A stretch of DNA of 64,000 bases from Pyrenophora tritici-repentis. Its lineage: Eukaryota; Ascomycota; Dothideomycetes; Pleosporales; Pleosporaceae. The position numbers were made by a program, and so were the translations under genes. A model generated the notes under the pieces. It had not been told where the DNA came from. It saw only the letters and a program-made list of their open reading frames with translations, and made no database searches. Where the stretch lies: NCBI RefSeq assembly GCF_003171515.1, contig NC_089395.1:744001-808000 (forward strand), read 5' to 3'. Below, in pieces: positions 11,203 through 23,398 of the stretch (its first letter is position 1; every line of letters starts with the position of its first letter).

Positions 11203-14200
11203 ATGGCCGAATATGAGCAATACGACGATGAGGGCATGGACGAGTACGAGGATGAGGAAGACCGCGTCCTGCCCGAGGACTGCTGGGCAGTCATCAGCTC
11301 CTTCTTTGACACAAAAGGTCTGGTTTCGCAACAACTCGACTCATATGACGAGTTCACCCGAAACACAATACAAGACATTGTAAAAGAGAATGGCAGCGTG
11401 ATCCTCGAGCAGAACCAACCTTACAACCCTGATGAGGAGGACAATCCGATTATTAAACGCCGCTATGAAATGAAATTCGGACGCGTCTACCTTGCGCGCC
11501 CGACGCACACGGAAGGCGATGGCACAACGGTGCAATTATACCCCCACGAGGCGCGTCTGCGCAACCTCACCTACTCGGGCGCCATGTTGGCCGACATTGA
11601 GAACCGTGTCATGGTCGCCCGCGAAGGACGTGACCCGGACGCCGACGACGATGAGGAAATGGAGGGTGGATACACAGGAGGGCAGAACCAAATTCGGTGG
11701 GAGCGCGAGAACATGTCGTCGGATGATGGCGCTGCGGCCCGTGTCTTCATCGGAAAGCTGCCTGTGATGCTGAGGTCCGAGCTCTGCCACCTGCGAGCTC
11801 AGTCGGATGCTGATCTGTTCGCGCTCAACGAATGTCCCTACGATCAGGGTGGTTACTTTGTTATCAACGGTAGTGAGAAGGTGCTGATCGCCCAGGAGCG
11901 CAGCGCAGCGAACATTGTACAGGTCTTCCGAAAGAAGCAGGGTCCTATCCCATGGATAGCGGAAATTCGAAGTGCAGTCGAAAAGGGCACCCGCCTGATT
12001 TCCTCCTTCAACATCAAGTGGGCTGAGAACTCGCTCGCTGGCCCCGGCAAGCGTATACCCGGACCCTTCGCATATGCCACCCTCCCTTACATCAAGGCGG
12101 ATGTGCCAATGGCCATTGTCTTCCGTGCGCTCGGAATCGTTTCCGACGAGGAAATTCTGAGCCACATCGTCTTCGACCGTAACGACACACAAACCCTGGA
12201 GCTGTTGAAGCCCAGTATTGAGGAGGGTTCAGTCGTGCAGGACAGGGAGACGGCTCTGGACTTCATCGCCAAGCGTGGCGCGAACTCTGGAACCAGAGAC
12301 AGGCGTTTGAAATTCGCGAGGGATATCATGCAGCGCGAGTTCTTGCCTCACATTTCCCAAAAGGAGGGCCAGGACACCCGCAAAGCCTACTTCTTCGGTT
12401 ACATGATCCATCGACTATTGCAGTGTGTGTTGGGTCGACGCGACGAAGATGATCGTGATCACTTCGGAAAGAAGCGCCTGGATCTTGCGGGACCCTTGAT
12501 TGCCAACTTGTTCCGTATTCTGTTCCTCAAGCTCACCAAGGATGTTTACAAGTACCTCCAGCGATGCGTTGAGAACAACCAGGATTTCAACGTCCAGATG
12601 GCCGTCAAGGCAAGCACCATCACAAACGGTCTCAAGTACTCCCTTGCCACTGGCAACTGGGGTGACCAGAAAAAGGCTGCTTCGGCCAAGGCTGGTGTAT
12701 CGCAAGTGTTGAACCGATACACATATGCGTCTACACTCTCCCATCTTCGTCGAACGAATACCCCCGTAGGTCGTGACGGCAAACTGGCCAAGCCGCGACA
12801 ACTTCACAATTCCCATTGGGGCCTCGTCTGCCCTGCTGAAACCCCTGAAGGACAGGCTTGTGGTTTGGTCAAGAACCTGTCACTGATGTGCTACGTAAGT
12901 GTCGGTAGCGACGCAACACCCATTGTCGACTTCATGACCCAGCGAAACATGCAGCTTCTAGAAGAGTATGACCAAAACCAGAGTCCAGACGCGACCAAGG
13001 TCTTCGTCAACGGAGTATGGGTTGGTGTTCATTCCAACGCTCAACAGCTCGTCACTGTTGTGCAGGAACTGCGGCGAAACGGTACTCTCTCCTACGAGAT
13101 GAGTCTGATTCGTGACATTCGTGATCGAGAGTTCAAGATTTTCACAGACGCTGGTCGTGTCATGAGACCACTTTTCGTCGTCGAGAACGACGTCCGGAAG
13201 CCAAACCGCAACCATCTCATCTTCACAAAGGAGATTAGTAACAAACTGAAGTCCGAGCAAATGGAGGCCAACCAGCGACAGGGCTGGAGTGAGGAGGAAG
13301 TCGAACAGGCCACCTACGGTTGGAGAGGGCTTATCCAAGATGGTGTCGTCGAGTACCTTGACGCCGAAGAAGAAGAGACTGCCATGATAACGTTCTCCCC
13401 AGAAGACTTGGAAGAGTGGCGAGAAATGAAGATGGGCCTGCCTATGACCGACCACTCTCTGGAAGGCAGCCAGCGTCTTCGCCGTCTCAAGCCCCTGCCT
13501 GATCCTCGTATCCATTCTTACACGCATTGCGAGATCCACCCGGCCATGATTCTGGGTATTTGCGCCAGTATTATTCCTTTCCCGGATCACAACCAATCGC
13601 CTCGTAACACATACCAATCTGCCATGGGTAAACAAGCCATGGGTGTGGCTCTTACCAACTTTGCGCTGCGCATGGAGACGATGATGAACGTTCTCTACTA
13701 CCCTCAGAAGCCGTTGGCCACAACCCGGTCCATGGAGTACCTCAAGTTCCGTGAACTGCCTGCTGGACAAAACGCCATTGTCGCCATTGCTACCTATGGT
13801 GGATACAACCAAGAAGATTCCGTCATCATGAACCAGAGCAGTATCGATCGAGGTCTCTTCAGGAGTCTGTTCTACCGTGCATACACGGAGCAAGAGAAGC
13901 GCATTGGTGTCAACGTTCTAGAGCAGTTTGAGAAGCCTACGCGTGCCGATACTCTACGTCTGAAGGGTGGCACATACGACAAGCTCGACGACGACGGTGT
14001 CGTTGCTCCTGGTGTGCGTGTTTCTGGTGATGATATCATCATTGGAAAGACAGCGCCCATTGCAACTGACGCAGCGGAGCTTGGACAGAAGACTACTCTT
14101 CACACCAAGCGCGATGTGTCGACACCACTTCGTAGCACCGAAAACGGTATCGTCGATCAGGTACTCTTCACTACCAATACCGAAGGTCTGCGATTCGTCA

Positions 14201-15044
14201 AGGTCCGTACAAGGACAACCAAGGTGCCGCAGATTGGTGACAAGTTTGCGTCTCGTCACGGTCAAAAGGGTACTATCGGTATCACTTATCGACAAGAGGA
14301 CATGCCTTTCTCCAGGGAGGGTCTGACGCCAGATTTGATTATCAACCCTCACGCCATTCCATCCCGTATGACAATTGCCCATTTGGTCGAATGTTTGCTT
14401 TCCAAGGTTGGCGCCATCACAGGACAAGAGGGTGACGCCACACCCTTTACCGATGTCACTGTAGATCAGGTATCTCAACTACTCGAGAATGCTGGTTACC
14501 AAAAGCGTGGTTTTGAGATCATGTACAACGGCCATACGGGTAAGAAGATGCGAACTCAAATCTTCTTGGGCCCCACATATTACCAGCGTCTGAGGCATAT
14601 GGTCGACGACAAGATCCACGCTCGTGCTCGTGGACCATTACAAATTCTGACGCGCCAGCCTGTGGAGGGTCGTGCTAGGGATGGTGGTCTCCGTTTCGGA
14701 GAGATGGAACGTGATTGTATGATTGCTCACGGTGCTGCTGCTTTCTTGAAGGAGCGCCTCTTCACGGTCTCGGATGCGTACACGGTGCATGTGTGCGACA
14801 TTTGTGGCCTGATGAGCCCTATTGCGTAAGTTGATTGCTCCCCATGGCCATATAATCAGAGTGCTAACGATTGTACAGGAATCTGAAGAAGAACCTTTAC
14901 GAATGCCGTCCCTGCCACAACAAGACGCGCATCTCGCAAATCCACATTCCCTACGCGGCCAAGTTGCTCTTCCAGGAGCTTCTCGCCATGAACATTGCCA
15001 CACGCATGTTTACGGACCGGTCTGGACTCAGCGTGCGCGACTAG
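11203..15044 (+). CDS. RPB2: RNA polymerase II second-largest subunit
   Basis: Two exons, 11203..14825 and 14879..15044, 1262 residues; yeast Rpb2 is about 1220. The whole protein reads as Rpb2, from an acidic N-terminus ([20 protein letters not shown]) through the protrusion, lobe, fork and hybrid-binding regions. Catalytic-core blocks are visible: [18 protein letters not shown] near residue 867 and [12 protein letters not shown] near 1011. The C-terminal clamp zinc site (C-x2-C ... C-x2-C) is split by the 53-bp intron: CDIC lies in exon 1 and YECRPCHNK in exon 2. The donor is GTAAGT and a GCTAAC branch lies just before TACAG. It forms the polymerase active centre with Rpb1, which is encoded 18 kb away in this window. 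No damage is seen. Confidence 0.98.
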
Positions 15045-17025
15045 ATTGTTTGTGGGACTAGTCATTTTGCATTGTTATGGCGTTGGTCTTTGCTAGCAGA
15101 TTGAGAGGAAATGTGATGCCGTAGAGGTATCCTGGCGTTACCTTTTGCGATGAAATAGGGTACAAATATCTAACAGTCCACACCCTTTATGAAGATGTTT
15201 TCCTCGCGTCCAAAGGCGGTGAAAAGACATGTGTGGTTAGATAAAATCCAATAATGCCTTTTTTTTGAGTTTGCACTTGTGTTTGTAGTCTTATGAGCAT
15301 TGCTTATCACTGTACTGATGGTATTGAAACCTGGATGGTTGAAACTGCAGGTGGTTTCGAAAACAAAGAGGGTTATGGAAATTGTGCGGAGTTGTGTGGA
15401 GAAGCACCTACCTGTTCGGTCAGATGATACGCGCCTTCCTCCTGAGGCCAGTCAAGCTCGTCGGACAAACAGGGTCTGCATCGTTTGATGCCCTCGCCTT
15501 GCATTTGCATTAATGAGTAGTTGCATCCGCTCACTCTCTGCCTTTAGGGCGCTCGGCGGTCCAAGCAAAGTAGCAACATACGACCTTGGGGTGGGCAGGG
15601 AGCATTGGGGTACTACGTGGGCATTGCGGAGTCTGCATTTCGAGTGCAGTGGGTTTGGCGGACAGTGGGCGGTTCCGTATGGGCATTGCCATGGAAGGCT
15701 GCGGCATTTTGTCGAGGGCAAAATGTTGAACCCCGCATCCGTAGTCGGTGGTTGGGGTTGGATGCGTGCGTGGGACCAAGAATCCAAGACTGCGAGGAGG
15801 AGAAGGCTCCCGTACATACGAGGCTACGACGGAGCACCGTTCCTGCTTGTGGGTCATGGCAGGTGCCACGATCGCGGACGCTCAACAGGGAGCAAAGGGG
15901 CCTTGGCTTGCCGCTCGTGGTGCAGCCGACGATGGACGGAGATTGCGCGGTGGTTGGATGGAAACCACCTGGGCTGGAAGCGACGCCAACAGCAAGTCGG
16001 CCAACTATCTGGCTTTTGGGATTGATTTACAGTGACATGCGTGGCGTAGAGAGAAACGGCATGCAACCTGGTGGTTCTGGGCCGATTTCTTTCCGTCACA
16101 GTCTCGTCGTTACCAGGGAGGCATGCCGGAGAGTCAGCGCCATGGGCTCGCTGACGCTCGTCCGCGAAGTTCCTCGAAAAGCGTCGCGGGCTGTTCGGCT
16201 ACGGCCTGGACGAACATCAAGACGGCAGGCAGGCTCGGCGGCGAAGGCGGCCGTGGGACACAAAGCATGCGTTCTAGACGCAGAATCAAAATAACCCTAA
16301 TTGCGACATGCGACCGAATGTGGACAGACTGCAGCATGTCTTTGGCCGTGTCGGATGAAAGAAAAAACTGCGTTGGTGGCACATGGGTGGATGCGCGATG
16401 CTTCTACCGCCGTTCAGGAATTGGAACGCGCAATTAGCTCGCCATGCCACAAAGCAAGGCCACACGGACCCCTTTGGCAGAGCGCCAACATCATCACGGG
16501 CACAGCAAGTGCTGGAACAACAGTGCAAATCAAGTTGCTGCGAGCAAATATATTTCTCCATGCGTCTGAACATGTATAACTGCAGCGCCGGATATCCCAT
16601 ATGTCTAATCGGGTTAGCGCGTGAGATGATCGGGGCCAAGGGGGCCTCACCTCTTGCAAAGCGCGACAGAGAGAGAACGTTTTAGCGATTCCGCCCAATA
16701 TGATCTGGCAAGCCGACCACCCCAGCTGGGCCGAAGCCCTTTCTTTGCCTTCGCGGCAGCCCTCACCACCCATCCTCCCTTACCATACACATCTTCATCC
16801 CGTGCCTGCGTCTTTGTATCAACGCGCATCATCTGCTCCACGACACCTGGACTTGCTGTCAAGCCCGCTGCACCAACGCCTGAGCTGACACATACGCAAA
16901 CCTGCTGGCCTCTAAACTCACCGCTGCAAGCAAACGTCTTCACACCACCCGCGCAGCCATCCACCAAGTCTTCTGCTACCCACCCCCAGAGAGCCTTCAT
17001 CACCACCGCGTTGCTGCACGCGAAC
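15045..17025. other. Intergenic region between RPB2 and IES4
   Basis: About 2 kb. Several open frames of 90-230 codons overlap in all frames (15513-16294), but they lack a consistent coding frame or any recognisable motif. I treat them as chance frames in G/C-rich DNA. The left end is presumably the RPB2 3' untranslated region; the right end is the IES4 promoter and leader. Confidence 0.55.
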
Positions 17026-17754
17026 ATGACCACAAAATCACAGAAGACACTCGTCGTCACATTCAAGCTGTCACCAGAGTCCCTAAGTCAGTTCCCGCAC
17101 CAGCCCGCGCCCGCCGTCAAGGAGGAAGCCAAGGCATCTACACCAACACCCACGCCCCAGATTGTCGAACCTACGCCTGCTGCCACTCCCGCAGACTCGA
17201 CCGCAGACATGAACGCCAGCACACCCTCGTCGCTCGCTCCTCCCTCGGCCAAGAGGAAGGGCCCCAAGCCTGGGAGCAAGCGGAGTGCTGCGCAGATGGA
17301 GGCTGGCTCCAACGCCGGCACACCCAAACAACCAAAGGCCAAGCCTGGGCCCAAGAGGAAGAAGATGGGAGACATCATCAACGACCCCAACTCAAAAGGT
17401 CCCTTTGCTGCACCAGCAGCCATCAACAAGGCTGGCCCCAAGGCTAACCTAGGCGCCATCAACGAGCGACTACGTGCCCTTGACCGATCAGGCGCCAAGT
17501 GCCGTCGATGGGAGAAGAAGGGCTTCCAAGTTCGCAGCTTCACCGGCGTCCTGTGGCAAGTACCTACCTACCAGCCAGGCCGCGGGTCTGCTTTCGCCGA
17601 CGACGTCAAGAGCGACACCACTGGCACCAGCGACTCCAAGCTCAAGGACGAAAGTAGTGCCATCAGCGACAAGAGCGGCATGAACGGCGACAGCACGCCA
17701 ATACCGACGCCGATGAACGGCCTCGAAAGCTCACCAGCTCCCATTCCAGCTTGA
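17026..17754 (+). CDS. ies4: INO80 chromatin-remodelling complex subunit Ies4 (DUF1711 type)
   Basis: Single exon, 242 residues from the ATG at 17026 (MTTKSQKTLVVTFKLSPESL). The same frame is open upstream to 16654, but that part reads as leader sequence. The N-terminal short strand motif is followed by a Pro/Ala/Thr-rich region and lysine-rich AT-hook-like repeats (AKRKGPKPGSKRSAAQ; KAKPGPKRKKMGD). A conserved block follows: GPKANLGAINERLRALDRSG, then KCRRWEKKGFQVRSFTGVLW near residues 140-180. This arrangement matches the fungal INO80_Ies4/DUF1711 family, nuclear subunits of the INO80 nucleosome remodeller. The tail is a low-complexity Ser/Asp/Pro sequence. The family assignment is from memory of its motif pattern. 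Confidence 0.8.
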   Translation: MTTKSQKTLVVTFKLSPESLSQFPHQPAPAVKEEAKASTPTPTPQIVEPTPAATPADSTADMNASTPSSLAPPSAKRKGPKPGSKRSAAQMEAGSNAGTPKQPKAKPGPKRKKMGDIINDPNSKGPFAAPAAINKAGPKANLGAINERLRALDRSGAKCRRWEKKGFQVRSFTGVLWQVPTYQPGRGSAFADDVKSDTTGTSDSKLKDESSAISDKSGMNGDSTPIPTPMNGLESSPAPIPA

Positions 17755-18728
17755 GCCATGTCAGCCTCCTAGACTCACATCACCCACCCCTAATCGACAA
17801 CACGTCACTGGCTGCACATGTCACGGTTTACTATTGCTTTATTCACTGCAGACTATTTTCTTATGTCAATCATTGTTCTGGGACCCTGTTCGGCGTTGGA
17901 GGAGCGCATTGCATGTTTGTTCGATGGCGTTGACTCGGAAATTCCTAGCTTGCCACTGGCAGCATAGCGCGAGGGTGCGGGAGCACGGTCTTAATATGGG
18001 ACTACACGTGTACTGGATACCGATATCACTCGAATTAGCGGGGAAGACGCGGCTTTGCATAGAATTATGGATGAGAAGCGAGAGTATTGTATACCATTCA
18101 CTGTCATCTTGATGTGTTGCTCGTGGTACCTTTGTGTGATTTGCATAGGGAATGTACTATCAGAGCACCCGGCATAAAGTGATGGAAATATGAAACTGAC
18201 CATTTTGCTCCAATATCTTCAAACAATCGTAACATTGTCCCCAGAGGCTGCCATTTTGCGTCAGGGTGACCCGGGCGTGATGGCAATGGCGTGAATGGCG
18301 TTATCGCAGCCATCGACTGCGGGGATCGTCACCGATAGCTCGGCTGGTTCCAAACGACCGACCGACCATAGACAACGACTGACGCACGTCGTGAACTGCA
18401 CCCCGTCGCCAGCTTTTGAGCCCAAAGCAACTCTTTCTGCAAATGGAACCATGAATGTATTTGTGAATGTAGTTGGACAGGAACCAGGCCGTCGTTGATT
18501 CCCGTTTCTACCGGTTGGCAACTGCCAGCACAGAGTACCGCATACGGTACACTCGGCGCATCAGTACCAACCCACGCGTTTTTGCCGTCTCCAACCCACT
18601 CAAGTCTCGCCGCTCGCTGCAATCGCCAGACCAGCCATTCTCGTTCGCGACTCTTGCGCCTTTGCCTCACCGTCGTCACGCCCGAACGTCACCGCGGACA
18701 GCCAGCTGCACACAGCGCCACCATCGCT
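17755..18728. other. Intergenic region between IES4 and the Vid30-type gene
   Basis: 974 bp without a supported gene. The reading frame of the downstream gene is open from 18495 but has no ATG before 18729; this is probably leader. Confidence 0.6.
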
Positions 18729-20910
18729 ATGAACGCTCGTAGAGAGAGCTGGGCCAGAGTCGCTGCTGGTTCAGTCGGCAGCAACAACTCATTCCAACAG
18801 CCTGCGCGCTCCACACCCTTCTCACACTTTGTCAACAACTCCGCGGCAGCGCATGCGAATCGGCTCTCACGCTCCATCGACGCCGACGGCCACATGTCTA
18901 CAAGCTTCGGAAGGGGCGGCGGACCACTGCCTTCCTACTCGAGCCAGTCTGGCTATTGGCAGGGTCTGGGAGGGTCTGCCCAAGATGTACCTCCCTTCTT
19001 TGTGCCCTCATATCTCCGAGGGTCCAAGCATGCAGAGAAGCTACATGAGGCGCACAAGGCGAAGTTGACCGCGCATCGCGAATTCAAGTCGACGCACTCG
19101 TCCAATGCGGGGTCACTCTCAACGAGCTCCAGTAGCGTGAATCTACATAAAATACCACCTTCACATCGAGGTCTCACGCATGAGGTTGTCGAGCGCGCAC
19201 CGGTATTTGTGGATGAGCCAGTGGCGCCTTGGCCGACAAGGTGGAATGATGGAGACCGGTTCAATCAGCTGGAGCTCGAGGAGAGTGGGAGACTAGCCAA
19301 GTTCTCGGGCACGCAGAAGACACACGATGAGGCAGCAGCGGTGCGAGCAGACTTTCCAATGCCTCGGCAGTGTGGCATCTATTACTTTGAGATTACCGTC
19401 ATCTCCAAAGGAAAGGACGGGTATGTACATGGGGAACCGCGTTGAATGCCTGCTGACTTCCCTTATAGGAGAATGATCGGAATCGGCTTCTCCGGACCAA
19501 AGGTTGCCTTGAGCCGGATACCAGGCTGGGAACCGGACTCGTATGCATATCATGGTGATGATGGTCAGGTATTCAGTAACACTACTTCGGGGAGGTCATA
19601 TGGGCCCAAGTTTGGCACATTGGACATCATCGGTTGTGGCATCAACTTTCGAACCAACACCGCCTTTTTCACAAAGAATGGGCATCTGCTAGGTACCAGC
19701 TCACCGCATGTCTACCTAATCAGCACTAACAGGGTTAGGCACCGCTTTCCGGGATCTGAAGCCGAACATGCCTTATTACCCCACAGTAGGCATGAAGAAG
19801 CCAGGTGAAACAGTACGAGTAAACTTTGGTCAAGAACCCTTTAACTTCGATATCGACAAAATGGTGCACGACGAGAAGGCAGCTATACAGGCCGAGATCG
19901 CTCGGACAAAGTTTGAGTCTTATGCAGGCGGCAGCGAGGACGCGTTGATACATCAACTAGTGGGGCAATATCTGGCTCACGATGGCTACGTGGAGACTGC
20001 GCGGGCTTTCTCGGATGAGATTGTTGAGGAGGCGAGAACGCTTGCGAATGGCGAAGATGAGACTATCCCTTACCGGACAGCAGTGGAGGACTTGGACGCA
20101 CTGAACCGGCAAAGTGTGTTTTGTTGTCTCTCCTACGACTTCACTCTGCTAACAAGATACAGAAATACGTACAGCGATTCTCGATGGCGATATTGACAAG
20201 GCACTGAAGCACACAAGCGCATATTATCCCTCTGTGCTTCGGGACAACGAGAACATATATTTCAAACTTCGCTGCCGAAAGTTCATCGAGATGATCAGAC
20301 GATCTAGTGAAATGACAGCGCAGTGCAGGGCCTCCAAGCGATCGGCTCCTTCTGCAACAAATAAGCGGAACTCTACAGCGACGGAGGAATATGATTTCGA
20401 GATGGAGCTAGATGAGCAGCTGGGCGTTCACAACGCACCACCGAGCTGGGACAACAAGGACCAAGACGATGAACTAGACGACGATGATGACATGGAAGAC
20501 AAAGAGACCAAGATCGCACGAGCAACGAATGACACGATTACATATGGCATGGAACTCAGAACCGAATTCGCAAACGACCCCAGACGGGAAGTCAAGAAGG
20601 CTCTCGAGGATACTTTCGCACTCATCGCCTACCCTGATGCACGAGAAAGCATGTTGGCGCCATTATTAGAAGTCTCTGGTCGCGCACCGGTGGCGGAGGA
20701 GCTTAATAGCGCGATATTAGGTACGTTTTGCATATCCTACAGTTCAGTCTTGGATCACCCGCTAACAAACCCAAAACAGTCTCTCTAGGCAAATCCTCCT
20801 CAGCCGCGCTCGAGCGCCTAATCCAACAAACCGAAGCCCTGGTAGCTGAGCTCGCTGACGATGGCGGCCCCGGCGCCTTCATCAACGTCCGAAGTGACTA
20901 CTTACAATAG
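18729..20910 (+). CDS. vid30: RanBPM/Vid30-type SPRY-LisH-CTLH subunit of the GID ubiquitin ligase
   Basis: Five exons: 18729..19420, 19469..19692, 19739..20113, 20163..20720, 20780..20910; 659 residues. A Ser-rich N-terminus of about 140 residues precedes a SPRY domain (PWPTRWNDGDRFNQLELEES, then CGIYYFEITVISKG, MIGIGFSGPKV and FFTKNGHLLGTAFRDLKP). LisH follows (DALIHQLVGQYLAHDGYVET), then CTLH (IRTAILDGDIDKALKHTSAY) and a CRA region with an acidic DDELDDDDDMEDKE insert. This order is that of RanBP9/10 and yeast Vid30/Gid1, the scaffold of the GID/CTLH E3 ligase that degrades gluconeogenic enzymes in yeast. The end of intron 2 is a choice between two AGs 6 bp apart; I chose TTAG because it preserves LGTAF. 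A second GID subunit, Rmd5, lies at 41.3-42.7 kb. Confidence 0.92.
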
Positions 20911-21505
20911 TATAATCCAGTATCAAGGGACCGCATAGACACATCGCTATATCTGACGAGTGTGGGAAACATGCTTCGAATGTACCAAACAAAGTTCGCT
21001 GTGCTCTTGTGGTCTCCTCCTAAGCAGAAGAACGCCGGATGTAAGGTCTTGATACTTTCTTTGCCCACTTTACCTGCTCGGCGCAGAAACACTTGGTCTG
21101 GTGATGTGGAGTAGGATTCACCTACTGCTGACTGTCCACCGCGAACTCACAGAGAAGGCGTCGAGGTTATTATCGCGTCGGTCATGGGCTTGATCATTTC
21201 CCTTGTCCTTATTTGTGCGGTTTCGTGGCATTTGCATAGGGCTAGGACGGGGCGTTGAGTGAGGGTTGTATTGGTTCATCATCACTACTCTGTTATCAGT
21301 ATCTGTAAGGTTGGAGGATGGAGGAGGTTGGTTTGGTATATTTTCATGTGTCGTCCACTGAAGCTCCCTTATGTGTGAGCTGGGATGGGAAATGATACTC
21401 TTTATCAGTTGTTTTGCTTCCGTGTGCTAATTGGGGTTTGTGCCACAAATACCCCCCTGGATGAAATCTCCCCAATGTCGTCCTTGGATGCTACACTCAT
21501 CCACT
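20911..21505. other. Convergent intergenic region
   Basis: About 600 bp between two stop codons of convergent genes; probably the two 3' untranslated regions. No gene is seen. Confidence 0.6.
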
Positions 21506-23398
21506 TCACAAAGGCCACCACCACTTCTTCTTCTTCCCCTCCACCTCCCCAGCCACAACACCGCCCTTCTTCGCCTGCCCATCCATCCCAAGCTCATCAA
21601 AGAACACAACAAGCACAGTCGTATCATCCATCGCACTCCTAGTCCATGGCCTCGGTATAGCCATCAATCCCATCAACAGTCCCCTCCTAGTCCCACCCAA
21701 CGCATTCCTCGCCAGACAAACCGCCGCATTCTCATCCTCGATAGCGAAGAACTCGGGCGTTGCTTTCCAATCGACTTCCTTCTCGTTATCCGGATCGCAC
21801 GTGACGCCGTCGTCTAGTGTTGTGGCCATGGCATAAGAAGCCGGCGGTGAGGCCGCCAGAACCGGGTCTGCGCGCACGGAACCTGAGCCCCGGGCGCGCG
21901 CGGAGATGTAGCGGGATACACATTCCACGGCGTGGTCGGAGGAGATGCGGTCCCAGAGGCCGTCGGAGGCTAGGATGAGGAAATCGCTTTTCTTATCCTC
22001 CTCCGCCTTGCCAGCAGTGACGGTCCCACCCGCACGTACGATTTTCGTCTCGGTAACTTCAGGCTCCGCAGTCATGTACGGCGGCGTCTTACTACCCGGT
22101 CTCGGTGCGGGACCCCAGAACTTGTGCTGAGCGGTCTTCACACTCTCGTTATCCCATTTCCAGCGGTGGTCACCGAAGGCGCGGGTTACGGCTATGCCGA
22201 GGAGACGGCCGGAGTTTGGGTCGAGCATGTTTGGTTCATCTGGGTGGGCGGCGTTCAGACGCTGGACTTCGGCTTCGTTGAAGCCGGTTTGGTCGACGGA
22301 GAGGGGCATGGCTGTGTAGGTGGCAGACTCTGGGTCCCAACGGCCGAGCACGGCGCGCGAGTCGCCGGTGCAGGCTACGCGGAGGGTGGAGGTTTGCGGA
22401 TCGAAGGCGGCGAGTAAGGCACAGGAGCCTGAGAAGGCTGGCGTGAGGGCGGCGAAGGCAACGGCGTTTGCGGCAGGGAACCAGTTTGCGGCTGTTTTGG
22501 CGCGGTCCATGATACTCTTGTCGACAGCGAGAAAGGCGTTTTTCAGCGCGGATTCAATCTCTGGGCTGGATGCTGTGGATGCTAAGGCTGAGAGTGCAGA
22601 ACTAACGCGTGGAATCAACAGCCAAGTTAATGTCAACGCCGTGAGTTTTCCCGCGTGGCCATCGAATATAGTCCAGTAATTCCACAATTTCTCGCCCCCA
22701 GGACCGGGACTCGTGCCCATGGAGAAGAAGTCCTCACACGGTTGGTTGCTGCGGATGCGGCACCCGTGGGTTATCGGCATTTGCACGCCTGGCATGCCTT
22801 TATACCCCCTTTTTGCATCCTTTTCTGTCATCATCCAGCCCGAGCAGAGTCTTTCGAATTGGTCGTCGAATATAAACTTTGCAGCCTCGGGGTTTTTGAA
22901 CGGCGCGGCGGGGTCTGGGATGTGGTAGTCCAGGTGGTGTTGAATTTCATCCGTGTTGCTGTAGAAATGGAGGGCTGATGCCAGCCTTCCTCCATCGTCT
23001 TGCGGGCTGTAGGCTGCGTAGACGGCATTTGTCCAGTCTTTGAATTCGACGAAGAAGTATGCAATGGCAGCTAGTGTACCAAGGAAAACAAACGTTTTCT
23101 TTGGAAACGCAGATTGGCGAAGCCTGGTTGTTGGGTCTATCCTGGGTTGTTGATGACTCTTCGGCCCCCTCTGCAACGGTATAGCTCTTTCTTGCGTCCT
23201 GCCATGCTGGAGCCGCCCCAGAAGTCGTGTTTGTGAAAAGGCACGTGATGTAGCATCTGTCCTTACGCGCCCCGACTGCTCTACATGCGGCTGAAAAGAC
23301 CAGGTTGTAGGCGCCAGAGGTGTGCGTAATCGGGACGTTAGCCGTGTTTGCGCTGCAGACTTGAGCCGCACGGCGCTTCCCCCCCGCCTTGGTAACAT
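21506..23398 (-). CDS. ptc5: Mitochondrial PP2C-type protein phosphatase (Ptc5/pyruvate dehydrogenase phosphatase-like)
   Basis: Single exon, 630 residues. The first 60 residues are Arg/Ser/Thr-rich with almost no acidic residues, as in a mitochondrial presequence. A hydrophobic segment follows (KTFVFLGTLAAIAYFFVEF, near residues 100-120), like the inner-membrane anchor of Ptc5. The PP2C fold has its metal-binding motifs: CEDFFSMG, WTIFDGHAG, VACTGDSRAVLG, GLLGIAVTRAFGDHRWKW and ILASDGLWDRISSD. The Asp residues that bind Mg/Mn are intact. The family reactivates pyruvate dehydrogenase by dephosphorylating its E1 alpha subunit in the matrix. Length is somewhat above yeast Ptc5 (572), from Ala/Gly-rich insertions near the C-terminus. 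The assignment to Ptc5 rather than another PP2C rests on the presequence, the anchor and the overall pattern. Confidence 0.88.
   Translation of the reverse strand: MLPRRGGSAVRLKSAAQTRLTSRLRTPLAPTTWSFQPHVEQSGRVRTDATSRAFSQTRLLGRLQHGRTQERAIPLQRGPKSHQQPRIDPTTRLRQSAFPKKTFVFLGTLAAIAYFFVEFKDWTNAVYAAYSPQDDGGRLASALHFYSNTDEIQHHLDYHIPDPAAPFKNPEAAKFIFDDQFERLCSGWMMTEKDAKRGYKGMPGVQMPITHGCRIRSNQPCEDFFSMGTSPGPGGEKLWNYWTIFDGHAGKLTALTLTWLLIPRVSSALSALASTASSPEIESALKNAFLAVDKSIMDRAKTAANWFPAANAVAFAALTPAFSGSCALLAAFDPQTSTLRVACTGDSRAVLGRWDPESATYTAMPLSVDQTGFNEAEVQRLNAAHPDEPNMLDPNSGRLLGIAVTRAFGDHRWKWDNESVKTAQHKFWGPAPRPGSKTPPYMTAEPEVTETKIVRAGGTVTAGKAEEDKKSDFLILASDGLWDRISSDHAVECVSRYISARARGSGSVRADPVLAASPPASYAMATTLDDGVTCDPDNEKEVDWKATPEFFAIEDENAAVCLARNALGGTRRGLLMGLMAIPRPWTRSAMDDTTVLVVFFDELGMDGQAKKGGVVAGEVEGKKKKWWWPL

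Noticed and set aside
12958..13893. 311-codon minus-strand ORF inside RPB2
   Set aside because: It is the antisense shadow of a highly conserved coding exon with strong codon bias.
15513..16294. Overlapping ORFs of 170 and 229 codons downstream of RPB2
   Set aside because: Open in several frames on both strands with Trp/Gly/Arg-rich random composition; no family resemblance.
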